Shown here: piece by piece, positions 15,487 to 24,646 of the stretch
Layout: every line of letters begins with the position of its first letter
How positions within the stretch are numbered: position 1 is the stretch's first letter
From: DASRHT01 sp035293765
GTDB taxonomy: Bacteria; Chloroflexota; Ktedonobacteria; Ktedonobacterales; Ktedonobacteraceae
Direction: 5' to 3'
Length of the DNA: 64,000 bases
NCBI GenBank assembly: GCA_035293765.1
Contig: DATGMF010000025.1
Location: 1 to 64,000 of the forward strand
Translations under genes and position numbers: made by a program
The notes under the pieces: generated by a model
What the model was told of the DNA's origin: nothing
Databases searched by the model: none
The model's input: only the letters and a program-made list of their open reading frames with translations

Positions 15487-16215
15487 ATGAATGTGAAACA
15501 TTTTTTGGTAAAGATTGTGCTCCGTGGTTCGTTAATGTTTTGTGTACTGGCTCTTCTAGCGTGTTTTGTAGCTTTCTCTTCTAGCTCCGCCAGCGCAGCT
15601 CCTCCGGTCGGCTTTGCGCGCATTATCCATGCAGCTCCTTCCTTAGGCAATGCGGATGTGTTTATGGATGGGATGAAGCTGCCGGCCAGCATTGCTTTTG
15701 GCACGATCACTGCTTACGCGCCCATTCCGGCGGGGGCGCATCGTATTCAGGTCGCTCCTGCTGATAGGGGCGTTGGGGCTGCCGTGGTTGATAGCACAGT
15801 GACGATTGCCCCGCAGACCCCCTATACCCTGGCGGCGCTTGGTACAACGGCGACTGGTTACTCGCTCAAAACGTTTGTTGATAACAATCTTCTTACAACC
15901 GGCAAAAATATGGCGAAAGTGCGTGTGTATCACCTGTCACCTAACGCCGGCCCGGTCAACGTGGCGGCGCGTGGAAGAATGCTCATTGGTGGCTTAGTCT
16001 ATCCCAACGCCAGTGACTACCTGACTGTTCCGGCAGGTTCGTATACCTTTAGTGTGAGGGCGACCCGTTTCGGCGCCACCATCCCTGCTCAGGCGATGCT
16101 CAGAGCGGATACCGTGACCAGTGTTTTCGCTATAGGCATGCTCAGAGGGATGCCAGAGTTCAGATTCGTCACCACGACTATCCCGGCGGTTCCCTCTGGC
16201 GCTATGGTGGGATAG
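15487..16215 (+). CDS. secreted DUF4397 protein
   Basis: 242 aa from the ATG at 15487, which follows AGGAGAG; an in-frame ATG at 15466 lacks that spacing. A signal peptide runs to about residue 37 (CVLALLACFVAFSSSSASA|A). The mature part is a DUF4397 domain: RIIHAAPSLGNADVFMDG, PIPAGAHRIQVAP, KVRVYHLSPNAGPVNVAA and VPAGSYTFSVRA. Such proteins are exported beta-rich repeats of unknown function, common in Bacillota and Chloroflexota. It ends at a strong hairpin. Confidence 0.88.
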   Translation: MNVKHFLVKIVLRGSLMFCVLALLACFVAFSSSSASAAPPVGFARIIHAAPSLGNADVFMDGMKLPASIAFGTITAYAPIPAGAHRIQVAPADRGVGAAVVDSTVTIAPQTPYTLAALGTTATGYSLKTFVDNNLLTTGKNMAKVRVYHLSPNAGPVNVAARGRMLIGGLVYPNASDYLTVPAGSYTFSVRATRFGATIPAQAMLRADTVTSVFAIGMLRGMPEFRFVTTTIPAVPSGAMVG

Positions 16216-16289
16216 ATGCCTCAGGCGTACCTCACCTGGCCCCTGAGGAGACTTGCATGACGGTTTCGACATTTTGTGGCTGAATAGAC

Positions 16290-16331
16290 AGGCTGGCGAT
16301 GGGAGGTAATAAGCCCCTCCATCGCCAGCCT
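16290..16331 (+). terminator. hairpin terminator
   Basis: AGGCTGGCGATGGGAGG (16290-16306) pairs with CCTCCATCGCCAGCCT (16316-16331) with one bulge and is followed by TTCCC. It serves the DUF4397 gene and possibly the convergent one. Confidence 0.65.
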
Positions 16332-16370
16332 TTCCCTGGTTTATGGCCTGTGATTCCCGCAGACCATCTA

Positions 16371-16928
16371 TTATTCTAGCAGGAAGCTACCCGCCAGTTC
16401 CTGGCGCAGCACTGCCTGGCGCTCTTCTGTGGGAAGCTCAGCTCTCCGGGCCGACCTGGCTCGTGCGCCCAGAGGAGCTGCTTTCGCAGGCAGGAGTTCC
16501 TCCTGTATAGCTTTTTCAACTGAGGGTGGGAGGCTCGCTCCACTGTCTTCTTCGTCGTGAGGGATGGCATCCTGGACATCTTGCCTGGATATCCTTGTGA
16601 TCGCAGCAGTCGGCGCATCCGCTATCATCCTGTTCGAATGGAGCGCCCTATGCGGCTCTGATGGCGTCAAGGGGTGCGACGGAGCAGAACCTTTCTCAGG
16701 CTTATTGCTCAGATCAGGCTGAGCGGCTTGCAAGACCTGAGGGGAAGCCTGTTCTTCACCCACCTGGAGTGGGAAACGGTTGCCACAGATTTCGACGAAG
16801 ACGCCCCGTGCTTCACGCAGATCGGCCAACTGGCGACGTAATTCTCTATTTTCGGCCTCCAGCGCTTCCATCAGGCGTTTCTGCTGAAGGATTTCCTGCG
16901 CGATATTCTCGAAATTGTTATTACCCAT
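16371..16928 (-). CDS. hypothetical coiled-coil protein
   Basis: 185 aa, unrecognised. Residues 8-40 have a leucine-zipper-like heptad pattern (ILQQKRLMEALEAENRELRRQL), followed by a short conserved-looking VFVEICGNRFPLQ strand. The rest is low-complexity and polar, rich in Pro, Ser, Ala and charged residues, ending in a helical RQAVLRQELAGSF. This suggests an oligomerising N-terminus with a disordered tail. No signal peptide or membrane helix. It is transcribed alone. Confidence 0.6.
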   Translation of the reverse strand: MGNNNFENIAQEILQQKRLMEALEAENRELRRQLADLREARGVFVEICGNRFPLQVGEEQASPQVLQAAQPDLSNKPEKGSAPSHPLTPSEPHRALHSNRMIADAPTAAITRISRQDVQDAIPHDEEDSGASLPPSVEKAIQEELLPAKAAPLGARARSARRAELPTEERQAVLRQELAGSFLLE

Positions 16929-17408
16929 AATGCTCTTCTCCTTTTTAGGGGACAGTTTGAGAGTATTCCAGATTTTTTAATCGTAAAAATGCTATTCCTT
17001 CCCACCTTTGTATAAAAACGTGTCAATGCAAATGATGTAACAATAGCTGCGCTTTTGCTATGCATCTGTTCAGGAAAAACGAGCTTAACATTTTCTCGCT
17101 CAAAAGTGCTGCTTTTGTATTGTTTCGCTTTTTTTATTATGCCTGCTTCATGGTATTATAGCGCCTGGAACCGGTAGATGAGCAAGATCACCTTGCCATG
17201 TGCTACACTATAACGGGTTTTTCATGGAGGGTGGCGAAGGTGAAAAGCAGTGTGTTTTGCTAGTGGCCTGTTCCTTCTCGACAAACTTTACCGTGTAGTA
17301 AGTTAGGTGGGATATGTACACGATTTGCCTCGTGGTACAATACTGGTAAGCCTGCCACATGGCCTGTGGTGAGCCTCACGCAATGAGGAGTGAAAGAAGG
17401 ATAAAAAG
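16929..17408. other. 480-base intergenic region upstream of the aldolase
   Basis: No ORF is supported. It must contain the divergent promoters of the coiled-coil gene and the aldolase. A TACAAT (17336-17341) and a small CCACA/TGTGG hairpin (about 17352-17366) lie shortly before the aldolase. Nothing further is recognised. Confidence 0.4.
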
Positions 17409-18332
17409 ATGAACGAACGTATTCGAGAAATTTTGAGCTGGTACGCGAGCGAGAATCCTGGGGTTCGCACGAACCTGGCTCGTATGCTTAATCATGGCCG
17501 CCTGGCCGGTACCGGAAAAATGGTGATTCTGCCCGTAGATCAGGGCTTTGAACATGGGCCGGCCCGCAGCTTTGCGCCAAATCCGGCTGGCTACGATCCG
17601 CGCTATCACTTCCAGTTGGCGATTGAAGCTGGCTGTAATGCCTACGCGGCCCCACTGGGCTTTCTGGAAGCGGGCGCTGCCGAGTTCGCCGGAGAGATCC
17701 CGCTGATCTTGAAGTGCAACAATCACGATCTTTTGAACGATGAGCGCGATCCTATTTCAGCCGTGACCTCCGGCGTGGAGGATGCGCTGCGTCTGGGGTG
17801 CGTGGCGGTCGGGTTCACGATCTACCCCGGCTCGGCTGAGCGCACGACGATGTATGAGCAGTTGCGCGAGTTGACGCTGGAAGCCAAATCAGCCGGTCTG
17901 GCCGTGGTTGTCTGGTCCTACCCGCGTGGCAGCGGCCTGAGCAAAGAGGGTGAGACTGCTGTGGATGTGGTCGCCTACGCAGCTCAAATTGCGGCCCAAT
18001 TGGGGGCAGATATCATCAAGGTGAAGATGCCCGGCGCGAAGGTGGAACTGGCGGAGGCGCAGAAGGTCTACCAGAAATACGAAATTCCTATTGCGACCCC
18101 TGCCGAGCGCGTTCATCATGTGATCCAGAGCGCCTTCGATGGGCGGCGCATCGTCATTTTCTCCGGCGGTGCGACAACGAGCGACGACGCATTCTTCGCC
18201 GAGGCGCGCGCTATTCGCGATGGCGGCGGCTTTGGCTCGATCATCGGGCGCAACTCGTTCCAGCGCAAAAAGCCCGACGCGCTGAAATTCCTTGAGACCG
18301 TGATGGGCATTTACGAGGGCTCGATCCGCTAA
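17409..18332 (+). CDS. fbaB: class I fructose-bisphosphate aldolase (FbaB/DhnA type)
   Basis: 307 aa. It cleaves fructose 1,6-bisphosphate to glyceraldehyde 3-phosphate and dihydroxyacetone phosphate through a Schiff-base lysine. Family landmarks are LPVDQGFEHGPARSF (residues 41-55), the substrate-channel LKCNNHDLL, WSYPRGSGLSKEGETAVDVV, and GADIIKVKMPG with the candidate Schiff-base lysines 204/206. The phosphate-binding end is FSGGATT and GGFGSIIGRNSFQR. AAGAAGGA precedes the start. It is monocistronic; a hairpin follows at 18448. Confidence 0.95.
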   Translation: MNERIREILSWYASENPGVRTNLARMLNHGRLAGTGKMVILPVDQGFEHGPARSFAPNPAGYDPRYHFQLAIEAGCNAYAAPLGFLEAGAAEFAGEIPLILKCNNHDLLNDERDPISAVTSGVEDALRLGCVAVGFTIYPGSAERTTMYEQLRELTLEAKSAGLAVVVWSYPRGSGLSKEGETAVDVVAYAAQIAAQLGADIIKVKMPGAKVELAEAQKVYQKYEIPIATPAERVHHVIQSAFDGRRIVIFSGGATTSDDAFFAEARAIRDGGGFGSIIGRNSFQRKKPDALKFLETVMGIYEGSIR

Positions 18333-18447
18333 ACCGCGAGAATTTCGTAGAACCCATTGATAACACATATAATCATGGGTTGCTGGAATGTCCGTGGCGA
18401 CGGAGTATTCCCGGCAAAATTTATTCATGTGCATTATCACATTCAAA

Positions 18448-18490
18448 GCGATGGCGTCTCCACAATGGCCTCCTGCGGAGACGCCATCGC
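18448..18490. terminator. hairpin between aldolase and S9 peptidase
   Basis: GCGATGGCGTCTCC (18448-18461) and its perfect complement (18477-18490) around a 15-nt loop. Confidence 0.6.
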
Positions 18491-18575
18491 CATATCTGTT
18501 ATATAATCTGGTATACCCTACTCTTGTGTTTTGCCACCCATAATCATCCTGGTTATTTAAGAGAGGAATGTGTTC

Positions 18576-20675
18576 ATGACCGCGCTGCGCAAACTTACTA
18601 ATGACGACCTCTGGTCCTTTGATGTGATGGGCAATGTCGCGCTCTCCGCCGATGGCAGGCGCGCTGCTTTCGTCATGCAAAGCAAAGACAAAGAGAAAAA
18701 TGAAGTTCGTAGTAATATTTTACTTTTACATCTTGATGCACAGGGCCATGCCATTGGCGCCCCCAAAAGGTTGACCAGCGGCGGTAAAAACAATACCAAC
18801 CCCGTATGGGCGCCCGATAATCGCCGCCTGCTCTTCCTCTCCGACCGCGAAGGGGAGAAAAATCAGCTCTGGCTGATTGATACCGATGGCGGCGAGGCAC
18901 GCAAGCTGACTTCGATGCTGCATGGCGTCAGCGATGCCGCCTGGTCCCCTGATGGTCGCTGGATCGCCTTTACGGCTGCCGTGGCTCTGCATGACGATGA
19001 TGAGGCGCTGATGGGACGCAAGCCACTGGATGAAGCTGCTAAGAAAAAGTATGACGAGAACGAGCGCATACGCCTGCGCACCATCACGTCCATCCGCTAC
19101 CGGCTCGATGGACGCGGCCTCTTTGATCGCTTCTCCCACCTCTTCGTCATGCCCGCTCCCACCCCCGATTCCAACGATGCCTGCGATCCCGCGACGATTC
19201 GCCGCCTGACCTCCGGCGATATCGATCATGTGCAGCCGGCATGGACGCCGGATAGCAAAGAAATTGGTATTCTGTGCAATCGCAACGAGAGCCGCTACCA
19301 TACTCTCATGAATGATTTATGGGCAATTGATCCGGCAACGGGGGAGGCGCGCTGTTTGACCGAGGGCACATTGGATATTATGAGCTATTCCTGGTCGCCG
19401 GATGGCCGCTCGGCGGTGGCAGTAGGCTCACAGAAAAATGAATTGGATGGCTATCGTTCCCCACGCCTCCAACTTGTGACGCGTCACGGGAATGAGGGGG
19501 ACAGGGTGCTGACGCTCTCGCCCGACTTCGATCAGGAAACGTTCCCCGTGGTCGGCTCCTTCTTTGGCCTGTTTGCCCCTTATCGCCCACAGTGGAGCCT
19601 GGATGGGCAGCGCCTCTATTTTCTGGCGACAAAGCGTGGCTGCGTCCATGTCTATCGCATGGATGTGGTGTGGAGAACCATCACTCAATTGACCACCGAG
19701 GATTCTGTGACGAGTTTCCTGGCGCTCCTGCCGGGCGAGCAGGGGTTGTTGCTGGCGCAAGAAAAGCCGGATTGTGGGTATGAGCTGTATCGCCTGTCTT
19801 TACCTGCCGAGGGGACCGGAGAACTGGAACGTCTTACCCATCACCATGCGCGCTTAATGGCCGAGTTTGCCTGGGGCAAGACCGAGCGTATTGTTTACGA
19901 GGGGATGAATGGCGACGAGATTGACGGCTGGCTGATCCATCCCGTCGGGGCGCGTGAGGGCGTGCGCTACCCGCTGATAGTGCGTATCCACGGTGGTCCT
20001 CACTCCGCCTTTAGCATTGGTCGCGATCCCGTCAGCCACTACTACGCGACGCGAGGCTATGCCGTTTTCTATTGCAACCCACACGGCAGCACCGGCGAAG
20101 GGGAGGCATTTACGCGCCAGGTGCTTGGCGATTGGGGCGGGTGGGATTTCCAGGATATTATGCGCGGCGTCGATGAATGCATTGCCCGTGGCGTAGCCGA
20201 CCCTGAGCGCATGGCCGTGACCGGCTATAGCTACGGTGGTTTTATGTCCATGTTTGTGATCGGGCATACGGATCGCTTTAAAGCCGCCGTTCCGATGGCG
20301 GGCGTCTCCAATTTAAGCAGCTTCGTCGGCACGTCCGATATCGGCTTCTGGATGGTCTCGGAGTCGAAAGGCTATCCCTGGGACCCCGAACGCGCCGACT
20401 ATTACCGCGAGCGTTCGCCATTAAGCAGCGCCGCGCAGGTGACAACGCCCACGCTTTTCTTGCATCCTGAGAATGACCTGCGCTGCCCCATCGAGCAATC
20501 GGAACAGTTCTATATGGCACTAAAGATGATGGGCAAGGTTCCGGTCGAGTTCGTGCGCGTTCCCGGCTCATGGCATGTCGGCACCGCCAAACCAGGACAG
20601 CGGTTTGCATACTGGGATATAGTGGTGGAGTGGTTTGGCAAATATATCGAGATCCGGCCCGAAGAGTACGCATAG
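18576..20675 (+). CDS. S9 family peptidase (acylaminoacyl-peptidase/DPP5-like), copy 1
   Basis: 699 aa from the ATG at 18576. Residues about 15-420 form a TolB/DPP-type beta-propeller (repeated WSPDGRxxAF and PVWAPDNRRLLFLSDR). Residues 440-699 are the alpha/beta-hydrolase catalytic domain with GGPHSAF, nucleophile Ser in GYSYGG, Asp in HPENDLRCP and His in GSWHVGT. These enzymes release N-terminal residues or dipeptides in the cytoplasm. No signal peptide. A close paralogue starts 13 bases downstream, so the two form an operon. Confidence 0.93.
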   Translation: MTALRKLTNDDLWSFDVMGNVALSADGRRAAFVMQSKDKEKNEVRSNILLLHLDAQGHAIGAPKRLTSGGKNNTNPVWAPDNRRLLFLSDREGEKNQLWLIDTDGGEARKLTSMLHGVSDAAWSPDGRWIAFTAAVALHDDDEALMGRKPLDEAAKKKYDENERIRLRTITSIRYRLDGRGLFDRFSHLFVMPAPTPDSNDACDPATIRRLTSGDIDHVQPAWTPDSKEIGILCNRNESRYHTLMNDLWAIDPATGEARCLTEGTLDIMSYSWSPDGRSAVAVGSQKNELDGYRSPRLQLVTRHGNEGDRVLTLSPDFDQETFPVVGSFFGLFAPYRPQWSLDGQRLYFLATKRGCVHVYRMDVVWRTITQLTTEDSVTSFLALLPGEQGLLLAQEKPDCGYELYRLSLPAEGTGELERLTHHHARLMAEFAWGKTERIVYEGMNGDEIDGWLIHPVGAREGVRYPLIVRIHGGPHSAFSIGRDPVSHYYATRGYAVFYCNPHGSTGEGEAFTRQVLGDWGGWDFQDIMRGVDECIARGVADPERMAVTGYSYGGFMSMFVIGHTDRFKAAVPMAGVSNLSSFVGTSDIGFWMVSESKGYPWDPERADYYRERSPLSSAAQVTTPTLFLHPENDLRCPIEQSEQFYMALKMMGKVPVEFVRVPGSWHVGTAKPGQRFAYWDIVVEWFGKYIEIRPEEYA

Positions 20676-20688
20676 AGAGGAGCAGCCT

Positions 20689-22776
20689 GTGGCAGCGCCG
20701 CGTAAGCTAACCCTGGAGGACCTCTGGGACTTCAAAGAGATGGGCATGGTTGCCCTCTCCCCCGATGCTCAGCGCGTGGCTTTTGTCATGAACAGCATCG
20801 ACAGAGAAAAGGATGAGGAACACTCCACGATCTACTTACTGCGCCTCAGCGAAGATGGCTATGCGCTTGCTGAGCCGCGCCCGCTAACCAGCGGCATCAA
20901 GCGTGACACGTATCCGGTGTGGGCCCCCGATAGCAGACGGTTGTTGTTTCTCTCGGACCGCGAGGACAAGAACCAGCTCTGGCTGATCGATACCGATGGC
21001 GGAGAGGCTCATAAGCTCACCAATATGTTTCATGGCGTGGATGAAGCGGCCTGGTCGCCTGATGGACAGTGGATCGCCTTCACCGCTTCGATGCTTCCCA
21101 CGGACGAGGACGATGTGGTGATGGGGCGCAAAACGCTTGATGAGGCCGCCAAAAAGCAATATGAGGAGAGGGAGCGTTTCCGTTTCCGTTCGGTCAAAAC
21201 CATCAATTATCGCCTGGATGGACGTGGCCTCTATGAAAAGTTCAGCCAGCTTTTCATCATGCCTGCTCCCACAGGCGATGATGCGATAGAGCCCGCGACC
21301 ATCCGCAGATTGACCTCCGGCGAGTACGATCATGAGCAGCCCGTATGGACGCCCGATAGCCAGGAGATCAGTGTGCTGTGCAATCGCGCTGACGATAGGG
21401 ATTACTCGTATGTCAGCGATTTGTGGATGATCAATCCGCAAACCGGGGAGGAGCGTTGCGTTACCGATGGCACGCTGCAAACGCACTGCTATGCCTGGTC
21501 GCCTGATGGGAGTGCGGCAGTCCTCGTCGCGGCGCACGATTTTCGCGTGGCGGGCCATTGCAATCCGCACCTCTATCTTGTAGCGCGCGAGGGGGGTCCG
21601 GTCGAGCTTTTGACGGATGATGAAGATCATTTCGCGGCTCCCGCTTCTAGCGGCGATTTTGGGCGTCCCGGTCCTTATCGCCCGCAGTGGAGCCCCGATG
21701 GACGGCGTATATACTTCCTGGCGGGGGAGCGAGGCCGGGTCAACGTCCAGCGTCTGGATCTCGGCGAAAAAGTTCCCGTGGTGATCACAAACCAGGAAGT
21801 TATCACCTCCTATCTCGCGCTGCTGCCAGAGGAAAAGGGTCTGTTGCTATTGCGGGAGTACGATCAGCATCCCTGGGAGTTCTACCTGCTGACGCTGGCC
21901 GCTACGGGTCCTGGTATCATGGAGCGTTTAACGCATATCTATGACCGGGAGGTGGCAGGATTTATCTGGAGCTGGCCCAAACGTATCCAGTATCGCGGAG
22001 CCAACGATGAGGAGATTGATGGCTGGCTGATGCCTCCGGTGGGAGCGCGTCATGGGGTGAAGTATCCGCTGGTGGTGAGCATTCATGGTGGGCCGCAATG
22101 GGCGTATGGCGTGGGCTGTGGCCTGACGCGCCTCTTCCAGTACTTCGCCGCTCTAGGATTCGCCGTCTTCTACTGCAATCCGCACGGCAGCACCGGCTAC
22201 GGGCAGGCATTCATGCGCGAAGTTGAGGACGATAATTGCGGGTGGGACTATGAGGACGTTATGAAAGGCGTTGATGCCTGCATCGAACTTGGCGTGGTCG
22301 ATCCGAATCGACTGGTAGTGACGGGGTACAGCTATGGCGGCCAGATGTCCATGTTCATCGTCACGCAGACGGATCGCTTTAAAGCTGCGGTACCACGGGC
22401 GGGAATTTCGAATCTCGTCACCTTTATCGGTACTTCTGACGTCGGCTTTCTCACCACGGTCGAATCGAAGGGCTACCCCTGGGATCCCGAACGGGCGGAT
22501 TATTATCGTGAGCACTCAGCAATTACCCATGTTGCCAATGTCACGACGCCCACCCTGATTATCCATCCCGAAAACGACCTGCGCTGCCCCATCGAGCAAT
22601 CGGAGCAGTTCTATACTGCCTTGAAGATGATCGGCAAGGCCCCGGTCGAATTTGTGCGCATTCCCGGCTCGTGGCATGGGGGCACCGCTAAAGTCAGCCA
22701 GCGCATGCAGCACTGGGTAAAAATCGCGGAATGGTTCCGCAAATACGTGCCGATCCAGCCAGGAGAGTATCAATAG
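20689..22776 (+). CDS. S9 family peptidase, copy 2
   Basis: 695 aa from the GTG at 20689, chosen because GAGAGGAG lies 8-13 bases upstream and the N-terminus (AAPRKLTLEDLWDFKEMG) then aligns with copy 1. The propeller and catalytic domain are complete: GGPQWAY, Ser in GYSYGG, Asp in HPENDLRCP and His in GSWHGGT. Identity to copy 1 is highest in the catalytic domain. Substrate preference may differ from copy 1, since the propeller gate has diverged. A hairpin terminator follows. Confidence 0.93.
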   Translation: MAAPRKLTLEDLWDFKEMGMVALSPDAQRVAFVMNSIDREKDEEHSTIYLLRLSEDGYALAEPRPLTSGIKRDTYPVWAPDSRRLLFLSDREDKNQLWLIDTDGGEAHKLTNMFHGVDEAAWSPDGQWIAFTASMLPTDEDDVVMGRKTLDEAAKKQYEERERFRFRSVKTINYRLDGRGLYEKFSQLFIMPAPTGDDAIEPATIRRLTSGEYDHEQPVWTPDSQEISVLCNRADDRDYSYVSDLWMINPQTGEERCVTDGTLQTHCYAWSPDGSAAVLVAAHDFRVAGHCNPHLYLVAREGGPVELLTDDEDHFAAPASSGDFGRPGPYRPQWSPDGRRIYFLAGERGRVNVQRLDLGEKVPVVITNQEVITSYLALLPEEKGLLLLREYDQHPWEFYLLTLAATGPGIMERLTHIYDREVAGFIWSWPKRIQYRGANDEEIDGWLMPPVGARHGVKYPLVVSIHGGPQWAYGVGCGLTRLFQYFAALGFAVFYCNPHGSTGYGQAFMREVEDDNCGWDYEDVMKGVDACIELGVVDPNRLVVTGYSYGGQMSMFIVTQTDRFKAAVPRAGISNLVTFIGTSDVGFLTTVESKGYPWDPERADYYREHSAITHVANVTTPTLIIHPENDLRCPIEQSEQFYTALKMIGKAPVEFVRIPGSWHGGTAKVSQRMQHWVKIAEWFRKYVPIQPGEYQ

Positions 22777-22784
22777 TATATAGC

Positions 22785-22822
22785 ATTGTTGCTGCGGGGT
22801 CGTAAAGCCTTGCAGCAACAAT
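22785..22822. terminator. bidirectional terminator
   Basis: ATTGTTGCTGC (22785-22795) and GCAGCAACAAT (22812-22822) form a perfect stem between the S9 gene and the convergent ABC permease. Confidence 0.65.
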
Positions 22823-22896
22823 TATTCATCGCTCCTATCGCTACTTTCCCTTCCAGATAGCGAAATTCTGTCCTGCCACCATCACATACTTGCAAA

Positions 22897-23685
22897 CTAT
22901 AATAAAATCAAATCTCTTTTCTTGAGCCAGAAGTCTGCTAGCAGCGTCAGCCCCACAATATAGCCCACTTCCAGTATTATCATGACGAGCCCGTAACCGT
23001 CTATGACGCCCGTCGCACCAAAGCTATGGCAGGCGGCAAAGGGCGCTAAGGGCAGGCGTGTTACCGCGAGATACTGCGCTATGAGCGCCGGGCTGCCATT
23101 GGAGTAAAGTACAACCGCCAGCCACGCAAGAAAGACGATCTGGATTCTGCGGGTGGCGATAGGGATCGATAGCACAACCGTCAGTGTCGAAAGCACGATA
23201 CAATTGAGCAGCAGCCCCAGCACGCCCGGCAGCATATTGCTCACTGTCGCGCCCTGTATCCCCAGTATAGGAATATGGGTGTGATAACCTGCTGCCAGCA
23301 GGAGCATAAGCAGGAAGGTTGGTATACGCAGCAGTCCGGCTGCCAGGATGATGCCCTGGACATAGGCCGAGCGTGAGGAGAGCCGGGCCAGTGGCAGGTA
23401 GACGCGGGCCTGCATAGCGCGCTGCGTCATCACAATCGTGCTCAAGATGGCGAGTGCGTAAAGCCCTTGACCCGCCGTATCATAGAAATATTTGACATTG
23501 CCGCCAAATTCCAGAAAGAAGGCGGCATATAATAACCATATCACGACGATATCGCCGAGTATCCAGCCGCTACGGATATAGCTCCTCAACGTAAAGCGGG
23601 CCACGGTCAACGTCGGTGTGCGCCAAAAATTGATCAACGCCTGCGATAGCGATGCTGGTCGTAGTGAAGGAGTAGCACTGCTCAC
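22897..23685 (-). CDS. ABC-2 type transporter permease
   Basis: 262 aa with about six hydrophobic helices (for example VIWLLYAAFFLEF, FLLMLLLAAGY, LLLNCIVLSTLTVVL, VGYIVGLTLLADFWL), matching the length and topology of ABC-2 export permeases. Its start overlaps the stop of the ATPase by 4 nt (ATGA), so the two subunits are translationally coupled. It lacks periplasmic-binding-protein contact motifs, consistent with an exporter. Substrate unknown. Confidence 0.85.
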   Translation of the reverse strand: MSSATPSLRPASLSQALINFWRTPTLTVARFTLRSYIRSGWILGDIVVIWLLYAAFFLEFGGNVKYFYDTAGQGLYALAILSTIVMTQRAMQARVYLPLARLSSRSAYVQGIILAAGLLRIPTFLLMLLLAAGYHTHIPILGIQGATVSNMLPGVLGLLLNCIVLSTLTVVLSIPIATRRIQIVFLAWLAVVLYSNGSPALIAQYLAVTRLPLAPFAACHSFGATGVIDGYGLVMIILEVGYIVGLTLLADFWLKKRDLILL

Positions 23686-24629
23686 CGCTTCCCTCCTTCC
23701 CTCATGCCGGCGACAACCTTTGCGGGCTGTTCTGGCTTCTGCACAGCATTGATATAGACCTCTTCAAGCGTGTGGCTGACGGGATTGAGCGATGTAATGG
23801 GAATATTGGCTCTGACGAGTGCCGAGAGAACCTGTGATTGCGCGGAACTGGCTATATTGAGCTGATTGGCCCGCGCCTTGATAACTAGCTCCGCAAGGTT
23901 GAGCTGCTCGACCACATCCGTGGCGGAACGCTGTCCCGCGAGCACAATCTCCACCGTGTTTTGTGTGTGGATGAGATCGGTCACTTTGCCGGTCAGGAGC
24001 AGGCTGCCACGGCGCATAATGCCTACCGCGTCACAAAGCTCTTCAATCTCGGTCAGGTAGTGCGAGCAGATAAGGATGGTCTTGCCCTGTTTGCGCAGCG
24101 CGCTGATAATCTGACGTATCTCCCACTGACTATGGGGATCAAGGCCGCTTGTAGGCTCATCCAGGATCAGCAATTCGGGCTCGGTGAGCAGCGATTGCGC
24201 GATGGCGAGCCGCTGGAGCATCCCTTTCGAGTATGTGCCGATGGCGCGATCCGCTGCCTGATGCAGATTAACCTGTTCGAGTAGGGAATCGACCCGTGTC
24301 TTGTTCGCCTGGTCCCACAGCCCGGAGAGTTGCCCCAGATAGGTGAGGTAGGCGCGACCTGTGAAGCGATTCTCAAAGATCGGTCGCTCATGGACGTAGC
24401 CGATGCGCGCGTGGGCGCGTGCAATCTCTTTCTCGCCGAAGACGCGCACGCTGCCGGAAGAGGGGAAGATAAAGCCCATAATAATACGCACCAGCGTAGA
24501 TTTGCCCGCCCCATTCTCTCCCAACAGACCAAAAGACGTGCCCTCGTCAACGATAAGTGTGAGATTGTTAAGCGCCGTAACGCGCCTGCTATATGTCTTA
24601 CTAAGTTCTACGCATTCGATAACTGCCAT
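23682..24629 (-). CDS. ABC exporter ATPase subunit
   Basis: 315 aa. Walker A GENGAGKST (about residues 37-45), ABC signature YSKGMLQRL, Walker B LLILDEPTSGLD, and the H-loop ICSHYLTEIEELCD are all intact. A C-terminal extension of about 90 residues (ending LEEVYINAVQ) is typical of DrrA/CcmA-like ATPases that drive antibiotic, lipid or Na+ export. It is upstream of and coupled to its permease. An MFS gene lies 17 bases upstream on the same strand, so all three may be one transcript. Confidence 0.93.
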   Translation of the reverse strand: MAVIECVELSKTYSRRVTALNNLTLIVDEGTSFGLLGENGAGKSTLVRIIMGFIFPSSGSVRVFGEKEIARAHARIGYVHERPIFENRFTGRAYLTYLGQLSGLWDQANKTRVDSLLEQVNLHQAADRAIGTYSKGMLQRLAIAQSLLTEPELLILDEPTSGLDPHSQWEIRQIISALRKQGKTILICSHYLTEIEELCDAVGIMRRGSLLLTGKVTDLIHTQNTVEIVLAGQRSATDVVEQLNLAELVIKARANQLNIASSAQSQVLSALVRANIPITSLNPVSHTLEEVYINAVQKPEQPAKVVAGMREGGKR

Positions 24630-24646
24630 GTAAAGTTCCTTGTTGC

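Noticed and set aside
17889..18680. 263-codon minus-strand ORF over the aldolase end
   Set aside because: Antisense shadow of the GC-rich aldolase and S9 genes; it runs across a hairpin terminator.
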